A stretch of 12,254 nucleotides of DNA from the NCBI GenBank assembly GCA_947374445.1, contig CANCBY010000056.1, positions 1 to 12,254 of the forward strand, in the 5' to 3' direction. This stretch comes from Pseudobdellovibrionaceae bacterium (GTDB lineage: Bacteria; Bdellovibrionota; Bdellovibrionia; Bdellovibrionales; Bdellovibrionaceae). Shown piece by piece: positions 6,533 to 12,254 of this stretch. The translations under genes and the position numbers were made by a program. Position 1 is the stretch's first letter, and the number at the start of each line of letters is the position of its first letter. The notes beneath the pieces were generated by a model. That model saw nothing but the letters and a program-made list of their open reading frames with translations, was not told where the DNA came from and made no database searches.

Positions 6533-6562
6533 AATATAGTCTCAATTTGAGACGCATTTCAA
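6533..6562 (-). promoter_or_regulatory. Candidate promoter of the PAP2/ATP-grasp genes
   Basis: On the minus strand TTGAAA (plus 6557-6562) and TATATT (plus 6533-6538) are separated by 18 bp, a good sigma70-like match. Transcription would begin about 45 bases before the PAP2 ATG. The spacer is almost filled by a perfect palindrome, listed separately. Confidence 0.5.
6539..6553. promoter_or_regulatory. Perfect 15-bp palindrome inside a promoter spacer (candidate repressor operator)
   Basis: GTCTCAATTTGAGAC has 7-bp arms around a single central base and lies directly against the predicted -10 within the 18-bp spacer of the minus-strand promoter. This is a classic place for a repressor that blocks RNA polymerase. 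It is also about 137 bp upstream of the divergent large gene, so one regulator could act on both. No known binding motif is recognised. Confidence 0.5.
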
Positions 6563-6689
6563 AACATGAAGCTCAGCGAAAAGAATATTGTAAACCGATT
6601 TTTGTCACTCACCTCACAAAGCCAAGCCGCCTCGAACTTAGCTGCTGTAAACGCTAAATTTAGGCATTTGTTTTGCTCAATTAAGCTTC

Positions 6690-9600
6690 ATGCAAAGACT
6701 CAAGCTTTTTCTTTTATTCGTTCTATTCTCAGTATCTGCGCTTGCGTCAGACCGAAAGTACGGCTTTGAACTGACCTTTACAAACGACATTATCATCGAG
6801 CAGTCAAAAAGCCCCACACAACGTAAAAGTCGCGAGTCTGAGCGAATCATGTCGGCTTGGACCAAATTTGCAAAAACCGAGTGCGTCCGACTTGATTGTG
6901 AAGTTGAGATGGGAAGAGTCAAAGAGAACCCTGCCATAAAGATAAAATTTTCCGACGGTTTTTGGATGGAAATCAGTCACGATCCTTCGGTGCTTGAAAT
7001 AACGATGAAGCCCGGCAACAAAGATCACTACTTGAAAAACCAAGCTAGGATAGAGCACTTTGGCTTTCAGGCGGCCAAAAACTTTGGACTTTATGTTCAC
7101 GAGAGAATCGGTGGCGGCCATATTAACTACGACCTGGAAAGTGCCTTCAAAAAAAATTCATTATTGATTCGAAACTTTATTGTTGATCGAGCAAACCACC
7201 CTGAACTGGGCTGGGGAGTCTTTGGCAATCACCTCGGCAATGCACCGCCTTTTGCAGCGCTAGCCAGTTCAAGCAAGGTTGCTTTGTATAAAATTATACA
7301 TGACTTTGATAATGGCACGATCAAGACAGCAGAGCAGCTTTTTATACGGATTGAAAAAGAGGTCTATACCAACAATCCATTCGACTGGAGACCCGACGCC
7401 TATGCTCACTACCAAGATTTAAGCTTTGAAAAAGCCAAAGCTGACACAAATAACTTCTACCGCCGAATTGAAGTAAGAGGTCAAAGACCACAGATGAGCT
7501 TCGAACACATGATAAAAGATCTCGAATTGGCCGACCGCAATTTGGACTATCTCTCCTCGATTCAAAAGCCAATTTTGCTAGATATGCCGGCGAATGCAAA
7601 CTACTCAAATAGTTATGCCATCAGCCACTTTTCTGAATGGGCACAAGCAAGGGGGATTGATCCAAAGTCGTATCAAGACATTATACTCCCCCCGGCCCGT
7701 AGCGCCCCGCAACGCCCAACTGCTAAGGCATTAAATGAAATCAATGATCAGGCACTTTACTCGGGAGTAACCGAGACTTTTCAACAGCTAAAGTCAGAAC
7801 AAATCACAGACATTATTAAAAACTCATCAAAAATTGGCTCCGACAACCGCTACTTGATTCCACACCCCAAAATGATCAATCAAGAGCAAATGGAAAGACT
7901 ACAGGGTGGAACAGCTCAAAGACTTCGAGCAATTTTAGCGTTTCAAAAAGACATTGAGGAAAAAGAATTTAAAATTTTAAATTCTGGGATCATCTCTCTT
8001 AAAATACTTGAGCGTATCGCAAAAAAAGCGGGCCTTGAAAAGCAAGAACTCATGGATTTAAAGCAGAGAAATAATATTGGTTTCTATTATGCTCCAGATA
8101 TAGTCCTCGGAAGTGATGGAAATTTCAAAGTCCTCGAAGACAACATAGGTTATGCCGGCGGCATGGGCGATGCGATGCAATCCCGCTTAGACCTTTTAAA
8201 GCTGGCCCCAGAATACTCGAGCATATTAGAGAATCACGGCGAAGGTTTCGCAAAAAAACTATCGGTCCTTTTGCGATCAGAAGCTCAACCACGGGACGGC
8301 GAGCTCGTTTTAATTGCTCCATCAAACCAAGAGTCTTACAACCGCTATTATATTGAGCAAGTTGAAGCTGCTGGAATTCATGTAGTCAGCGAAAACAAGA
8401 GAAATGGTAAATCAATATCAGTCATTGATGGTGTGCCCTTCTTGATCGTTGAAAAGAGCGGTCAAAGTCAAAAGCTCCGAATCGGTTCAGTAATGATTCG
8501 AAACTATAGCTATTCAGGTTTTTCAAACGCATTCCCCAAAACTATGGAATGTGCGCTGTCTGGCAAACTTCCTCTATTAGGACTACCTCTGCAAAGATTT
8601 GATCTTTTCTCCGACAAAGAAACAACCCGGTACATTGAAGACTTTATTCGTTTTTATCTTAACGAAGAGCCTATTTTAAAAACAGCTGCAACTATCTCTT
8701 TCCGAGATGTAGGTGCAAATGGCGAAACTCTTTTAAAGAAAGATCGGCTCGACTTAGTTTTAAAGAATATTTCTAATTATGTGATCAAAGAGACTCAGGG
8801 TGTCCAGGGGAATCAGGTTTGGATTGGAAGCCATCTTGATCAACAAATGATAACGAAACTCACGCAAGCAATCGAAAAAAATCCTGGCATCTACATCGCA
8901 CAAGAATACGTTCAGGTTTCTCGAATTCAACGTTGGATTACTGATATTCGCGTTCATGCGGCAGCTTTAGGACAGTCGATTACCGTTTCCGATATTTTCT
9001 GGGGAAGAGCGCTTTCCATTTTTGGCGATGGTAAACTCAACACGCATCAAGATGCGGGAGTGATTCCCATATTTGTTCGAGAAAGAGATCAGGCCGATGG
9101 AAGAATACTTGATATTGAGCAAGACTTAAATTCTGGAAAATTAAATCAATCTGTTTTAGAAAAGCTGCAAAAACTCCAAAGCACAACAAATTCGGCAGCC
9201 AAATCTCGGGCTGAAAAAGTTGTCGCCAATAGAATCCAAAAGATTGGCCACAGTATTGAGAGCTTTCAAGACTTGGAAAAATTTGTACAAGTTTGGCCCT
9301 TCAATAAATTTTCCGGTCTCATCGCTCTAAATTATCTATCGCGTTTTAATGAGCCAAAATCTTTTGCCTTATCTGCATCAGCCATTTTGAAATCAAATAT
9401 TTTTGATAATGAAGTTAAAAGTCAGATTCGAGCAAACCTGAACGCATTGCTCATCGAAATGGCCGATCAAAAAGTAGTCGACATGAGCTTTCGTGATCTC
9501 ATTGAATTGGCAGATCAGAATTATGACACAGACCTTAAGCGAGCGCTGCTGAACATTCTTTACCAAAAGTCGTCATCGGCAAGCGAAATGCTAATGATGG

Positions 9601-9839
9601 CTGAACATCTCAAAGTTGAGCCCTATATCTTCCGTGCTAGAATCGGCCAGGCTATGTCAGAAAAATTTAACTCTTTAACTCGAACTCCAGAACAGATTGA
9701 AAGATGGAATACTTTCTATTCTCACCCGGTATTTGGTACCAGTTCAAACAAGCCCTCCTACACCGACATTCAAAAAGGCAGATCTTCAATTAAGATGTGT
9801 TCGAAAGTTTTTGCAAAATTTAATCTTCTTCAATTTTAG
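6690..9839 (+). CDS. Exported fusion of putative amidoligase and circularly permuted ATP-grasp domains
   Basis: Protein of 1049 residues. Residues 1-19 are a textbook Sec signal peptide (MQRLK, then a Leu/Phe core ending SALA). Residues 24-190 resemble the putative amidoligase family (PF12224, glutamine-synthetase-like fold): YGFELTF (24-30), the D98-P-S100-V-L-E103 strand after a Trp/Glu-rich strand, and GGGHINYD (141-148). Residues about 400-800 match circularly permuted ATP-grasp ligases: FYYAPDIV (466-472), VLEDNIGYAGGMG (481-493), RNYSYSGF (604-611), Lys700 in YVIKETQGVQG, AQEYVQVSRIQRW (737-749), D752/R754, R773 and N784. Residues about 840-1000 are helical and HEAT-like; the end reads MCSKVFAKFNLLQF. 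No ATG, GTG or TTG occurs between codon 1 and Met54, so the signal peptide cannot be discarded without losing the first amidoligase motif. Shine-Dalgarno is weak. The role is presumably ATP-dependent amide-bond formation; substrate and the ATP source after export are unknown. The gene is divergent from the PAP2/ATP-grasp pair and AT-richer than it. Confidence 0.75.
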   Translation: MQRLKLFLLFVLFSVSALASDRKYGFELTFTNDIIIEQSKSPTQRKSRESERIMSAWTKFAKTECVRLDCEVEMGRVKENPAIKIKFSDGFWMEISHDPSVLEITMKPGNKDHYLKNQARIEHFGFQAAKNFGLYVHERIGGGHINYDLESAFKKNSLLIRNFIVDRANHPELGWGVFGNHLGNAPPFAALASSSKVALYKIIHDFDNGTIKTAEQLFIRIEKEVYTNNPFDWRPDAYAHYQDLSFEKAKADTNNFYRRIEVRGQRPQMSFEHMIKDLELADRNLDYLSSIQKPILLDMPANANYSNSYAISHFSEWAQARGIDPKSYQDIILPPARSAPQRPTAKALNEINDQALYSGVTETFQQLKSEQITDIIKNSSKIGSDNRYLIPHPKMINQEQMERLQGGTAQRLRAILAFQKDIEEKEFKILNSGIISLKILERIAKKAGLEKQELMDLKQRNNIGFYYAPDIVLGSDGNFKVLEDNIGYAGGMGDAMQSRLDLLKLAPEYSSILENHGEGFAKKLSVLLRSEAQPRDGELVLIAPSNQESYNRYYIEQVEAAGIHVVSENKRNGKSISVIDGVPFLIVEKSGQSQKLRIGSVMIRNYSYSGFSNAFPKTMECALSGKLPLLGLPLQRFDLFSDKETTRYIEDFIRFYLNEEPILKTAATISFRDVGANGETLLKKDRLDLVLKNISNYVIKETQGVQGNQVWIGSHLDQQMITKLTQAIEKNPGIYIAQEYVQVSRIQRWITDIRVHAAALGQSITVSDIFWGRALSIFGDGKLNTHQDAGVIPIFVRERDQADGRILDIEQDLNSGKLNQSVLEKLQKLQSTTNSAAKSRAEKVVANRIQKIGHSIESFQDLEKFVQVWPFNKFSGLIALNYLSRFNEPKSFALSASAILKSNIFDNEVKSQIRANLNALLIEMADQKVVDMSFRDLIELADQNYDTDLKRALLNILYQKSSSASEMLMMAEHLKVEPYIFRARIGQAMSEKFNSLTRTPEQIERWNTFYSHPVFGTSSNKPSYTDIQKGRSSIKMCSKVFAKFNLLQF

Positions 9840-9877
9840 GTGTAACACTCCGCCACTAAGCGAAAAATCTCAACTAT

Positions 9878-9906
9878 TTGACAGTGCTGAAACGAAATGC
9901 AATCTT
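9878..9906 (+). promoter_or_regulatory. Candidate promoter of the metal-uptake genes
   Basis: A consensus TTGACA (9878-9883) is followed after 17 bp by AATCTT (9901-9906), which has TG one base before it. The -35 is perfect but the -10 is poor. If it is used, transcription would start close to the second in-frame ATG (9915), giving an almost leaderless message. Confidence 0.3.
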
Positions 9907-9924
9907 CTTTTGCAATGAAACGAA
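9888..9924 (+). repeat. Short direct repeats TGAAACGAA and TGCAAT at the start of the metal-uptake operon
   Basis: TGAAACGAA occurs at 9888-9896 and 9916-9924, and TGCAAT at 9898-9903 and 9911-9916. They straddle the start region of the first gene. They may be regulator half-sites or a small duplication; no palindromic Zur-type box was found. Confidence 0.3.
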
Positions 9925-10298
9925 TCCGCAGGTCTATTTCATTTTTACTTCTATTTGTATTTGCGCTTTTGGTATTTAAAAACCTGAATTTGCCAAACGA
10001 ATCGCTCTCTCAAGAAGACTGCCAAGAGTTCGGTCATATCCATAACTACAGTTTGAAGAAAATCGCACAGAACTCAGACTCTCAATCGAACACGGTGAGC
10101 AAGCTCTCCCCTTCTACAAAAAATGATCTCGAGTGCCGTGAAGGAAAAGCCGTATTTGGCTACTCCCTCAAGCCTGCTTCAGTCGTCATTCTTGAGCCAC
10201 AAAGATTTGAATTGAATTTCGCGATGGTTTTCACCATCAAGAACAACTTCAAAGATCTCACTCTTGAGCCGCAAAAACGGCCCCCTCGGCTCGCCTAG
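9897..10298 (+). CDS. Small exported or membrane-anchored protein preceding the zinc-type porin, unrecognised
   Basis: Up to 133 residues. A basic cluster (KRIRR, 8-12) is followed by one hydrophobic segment (about 14-27), so the protein is a single-pass anchored or secreted protein with its remainder outside the cytoplasm. The mature part has Cys42 and Cys80, an HIH triplet at 47-49, a Ser/Asn-rich linker (58-75) and a two-stranded-looking C-terminal region (83-118). The two cysteines could form a disulfide, and the His pair could bind metal; both are inference. The longest frame is reported. ATG 9915 (MKRIRRS...) gives a more conventional signal peptide, and neither start has a Shine-Dalgarno. 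It lies 86 bp before the porin gene on the same strand and probably belongs to the same metal-uptake unit. No family recognised. Confidence 0.65.
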   Translation: MQSSFAMKRIRRSISFLLLFVFALLVFKNLNLPNESLSQEDCQEFGHIHNYSLKKIAQNSDSQSNTVSKLSPSTKNDLECREGKAVFGYSLKPASVVILEPQRFELNFAMVFTIKNNFKDLTLEPQKRPPRLA

Positions 10299-10384
10299 AT
10301 TAAACTGCCAAAATCTTTTAGTTTTTTGAGCCCGCTCCTAGCTGCGCTCATTTTCAATATTTTATATTTTAAAAAGGATTCCCT

Positions 10385-11494
10385 ATGCGTTTTTTTGCAA
10401 CCGCGATCTTATTGCTGTCGGCATTCACCGGCCAATTTGCTTTCGCACTCAATTCTCCAAATGTCAGCGCCAACGCGCTCTTTTTAATGCGCAACTCGAA
10501 CTTTCACAAAGACGACGCCAACTTAACGACTCCTGATCAAACTCCCAATGGTTTTGATCTGCGCGAAACAGAAGTTCAACTTTACTCTGATGTAGACCCC
10601 TACAGCCGCCTAAATCTCGTGCTTTCAATTTCTCCAAAGTATCAAGTGGATGGCAGTAGCGTCTCTGAAAAGTGGGGCATCGAACCCGAGGAGGCCACGG
10701 TTGAAAGCAATGTCATTCAAGATGTGACGCTAAAACTTGGAAAGTTCAAAGCTTTTCTAGGAAAGCACAACACTATGCACACACATGCTTTTCCGTTTAT
10801 TGAGGCACCGCTCGCCAATACTAAACTTTTAGGAGATGAAGGCCTCAACGACACAGGCTTGTCTGCGGCCTTTTTGTTGCCAACAAATTGGTTCAGCGAA
10901 CTGACTCTGCAGTACCTGCGCGGAAAAGGCGAAAACTCTGAGTTCAATTCTCCAACACCAGCATCAAGCGTGGGCCTTGTGCACTACAAAAATTTGAATG
11001 ACCTCTCGGATGATCTCACTATGGAGATCGGTCTTTCGTATGCGCAAGGAGGAAACTCATACCGACAAACAACAACGCTGTCGGGAGCTGATCTCACCTT
11101 CAAATGGCGGCCCTCATCGGGTGGCAAATATAAATCGCTGCTTTGGAGCACCGAGTACCTCAGCCGCCGACAAGGGCAAGCTTCTGTCGCCGACGAAAAA
11201 GGAAGTGGCTTGGCCTCTTGGGTGCAATTCCAATTTGCGGAGCGCTGGGCGGCACTTTACCGCTATGACAATTTGACTGTGAAAGACACGTTTGATTCGA
11301 CAAATCTTCCGAATGACCTTTGGGAGCGGCACTCGGTGGGACTGAACTACACCACTTCGGAGTTTGCGGCCTTCAAGCTCGAGCTCAATCAGCGCCATGG
11401 CGGCACTGTCAATAGCTCCTTTGAGACAACAGAGAGATCTATTTTCTTGCAAGCGAACTTTACTATTGGGGCCCACCCTGCTCACTCATATTAA
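10385..11494 (+). CDS. Outer-membrane porin associated with zinc uptake
   Basis: A 369-residue outer-membrane beta-barrel protein. The signal peptide is clear (MRFF, hydrophobic core, FAFA at 18-21). The mature chain is a series of amphipathic strands separated by polar loops, such as LRETEVQLYSDVDPYSRLNLVLSI (about 59-82) and late strands ending SIFLQANFTIGAH. The segment LKLGKFKAFLGKHNTMHTHAFPFIEAPL (about 116-143), with three histidines and the following LGDEGLNDTGLS, is characteristic of porin-like proteins found beside zinc ABC transporters in many Gram-negative bacteria. It probably lets zinc or a zinc complex cross the outer membrane; selectivity is inferred from context. The C-terminus is HPAHSY rather than the usual terminal Phe. 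AAGGA lies 7 bases before the ATG. The metal-binding protein gene begins 32 bp downstream, indicating one operon. Confidence 0.85.
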   Translation: MRFFATAILLLSAFTGQFAFALNSPNVSANALFLMRNSNFHKDDANLTTPDQTPNGFDLRETEVQLYSDVDPYSRLNLVLSISPKYQVDGSSVSEKWGIEPEEATVESNVIQDVTLKLGKFKAFLGKHNTMHTHAFPFIEAPLANTKLLGDEGLNDTGLSAAFLLPTNWFSELTLQYLRGKGENSEFNSPTPASSVGLVHYKNLNDLSDDLTMEIGLSYAQGGNSYRQTTTLSGADLTFKWRPSSGGKYKSLLWSTEYLSRRQGQASVADEKGSGLASWVQFQFAERWAALYRYDNLTVKDTFDSTNLPNDLWERHSVGLNYTTSEFAAFKLELNQRHGGTVNSSFETTERSIFLQANFTIGAHPAHSY

Positions 11495-11526
11495 CCTTCA
11501 CTCAATTTTTACAATGGAGTTTTTAA

Positions 11527-12254
11527 ATGTTTAAATATCTTTTTTTGTTTTTAATGATGACAACTGCGGCGCTAGCCAAATTGCAAGTAGCGACCACCAC
11601 CACCGACCTTGCAGCACTTGTCAAAGTTGTGGCCGGCGATCAAGTCGAAGTTTTTTCAATCGCAAAAGGAACACAAGACCCTCATCAGATCGAGGCAAAA
11701 CCCTCGTTCATGGTCAAAATGAGATCAGTAGATTTGGTTATCGCGCAAGGCCTTGAGTTAGAGTCCGCGTGGATTATTCCACTCATGCAAGGCGCACGAA
11801 ATCCGAAACTTGCAGCGACCAATGGCTTGCTAGAATTAGGAGCTGAGCTTGATCCGATCGAAGTGCAAAAACCCGATGTCTCGCGAGCTGAAGGAGATAT
11901 TCATCCGGGAGGTAACCCGCACTTTCAATTGGACCCCGTACGCCTAGGTAAAGCCGCCATTTTAATTGCCAACCGTCTTGCGGCGTTGAGTTCTTCAGAG
12001 GCAGAGAAGGCCTCGTTCAGCAAAAATTCCGAGGCTTTTCAAAACTCGATGCAGCTCAAAGTAAAGGCTTGGAAAGAGAGAATTAAAAAAAGTGGTATCA
12101 CCGAGCTTGTGACTTATCACAAAACGTTTTCGTATTTTTGCGATCGCTTTGAAATTCACTGCGAAATTCAGCTAGAGCCAAAGCCCGGCATTCCACCCAC
12201 GGCGAGCCATTTGCTTTCAGTGATTGAGCAGATCAAAAAAAGAAAAATCCGCCT
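11527..12254 (+). CDS. znuA: Metal ABC transporter substrate-binding protein, ZnuA-like (3' end outside window)
   Basis: The first 242 residues of a periplasmic cluster A-I binding protein that hands zinc (or manganese) to an inner-membrane ABC transporter. A short signal peptide (MFKYLFLFLMMTTAALA, cleaved after about residue 17) is followed by LQVATTTTDLAALVKVVAGD. Three of the four expected metal ligands are visible: His53 in GTQDPHQIEAKPS, His132 in GNPHFQLDP, and His198 in VTYHKTFSYF. The fourth, an Asp or Glu, would lie beyond the window. Three histidines fit the family. The long His-rich loop of E. coli ZnuA is absent; the region before His132 is only DIHPGGNPH, so manganese or another divalent metal is not excluded. 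GGAG (11516-11519) stands 7 bases before ATG 11527. The porin gene is immediately upstream; permease and ATPase genes would be expected downstream. Confidence 0.9.
   Translation, partial: MFKYLFLFLMMTTAALAKLQVATTTTDLAALVKVVAGDQVEVFSIAKGTQDPHQIEAKPSFMVKMRSVDLVIAQGLELESAWIIPLMQGARNPKLAATNGLLELGAELDPIEVQKPDVSRAEGDIHPGGNPHFQLDPVRLGKAAILIANRLAALSSSEAEKASFSKNSEAFQNSMQLKVKAWKERIKKSGITELVTYHKTFSYFCDRFEIHCEIQLEPKPGIPPTASHLLSVIEQIKKRKIR

Noticed and set aside
6566..6769. A 67-codon plus-strand ORF upstream of and overlapping the start of the large ligase gene
   Set aside because: No ribosome site, no recognisable motif, and it runs out of frame through the clear signal-peptide coding region of the large gene.
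6690..9839. Possible frameshift or two genes merged in the large ligase fusion
   Set aside because: The frame is continuous with even codon use, and motifs of both domains are in the same frame without an internal start and ribosome site between them.
9870..9925. A Zur operator before the metal-uptake genes
   Set aside because: The expected AT-rich inverted repeat was looked for and not found; only direct repeats are present.
10320..10345. A possible hairpin (GAGC...GCTC) between the small protein and porin genes
   Set aside because: Only four stem pairs are continuous and no T-run follows, so it is not a convincing terminator.

Overview
The window looks like chromosomal DNA of a Gram-negative, non-enteric bacterium of moderate GC content. 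Several genes carry Sec signal peptides, there is an outer-membrane barrel protein, and the glycyl-tRNA synthetase is the single-chain dimeric type. A two-CxxCH protein resembling the photosynthetic reaction-centre cytochrome family and large secreted proteins of obscure function would suit a Bdellovibrionota (Bdellovibrio/Oligoflexia-like) genome. That placement is inference from gene content; no rRNA or other phylogenetic marker is present apart from the partial GlyRS.

Layout. 1-313 (-): 5' end of glycyl-tRNA synthetase, divergent from 522-1004 (+), a membrane-anchored or exported two-haem cytochrome c. The 200-bp gap between them holds candidate promoters for both genes and three copies of the 8-mer CTTGAATT/AATTCAAG. 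1009-1209 (-): a possible gene remnant. 1207-2058 (+): exported transglutaminase-like cysteine-protease-fold protein, ending 3 bp from the convergent gene 2062-2871 (-), a beta-propeller-like protein with a TTG start that follows a Bax-inhibitor-1/YccA membrane protein (2885-3595, -). 3858-6481 (-): PAP2 membrane phosphatase, then an ATP-grasp ligase overlapping it by 4 bp, then a small His/Met-rich secreted protein that has its own candidate promoter.

6690-9839 (+), divergent from the PAP2/ATP-grasp pair, encodes a 1049-residue protein that appears to fuse a putative amidoligase (glutamine-synthetase-like COOH-NH2 ligase) domain to a circularly permuted ATP-grasp domain, behind a textbook signal peptide. 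In the intergenic region a perfect 15-bp palindrome lies exactly between the -35 and -10 of a predicted promoter for the PAP2/ATP-grasp genes. This divergent pair, with two different ATP-dependent carboxylate-amine ligases and a membrane lipid phosphatase, is the most likely place for an undescribed pathway, perhaps amide or peptide-bond modification of an envelope component or small molecule. That function is a hypothesis only.

9897 to the window end (+) is a probable zinc (or manganese) acquisition operon: a small exported or anchored protein, an outer-membrane porin of the type found next to zinc ABC transporters, and the start of a ZnuA-like metal-binding protein that runs off the window. 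No tRNA, rRNA, CRISPR array, insertion sequence or convincing factor-independent terminator was seen, and no stretch over 300 bp lacks a gene.
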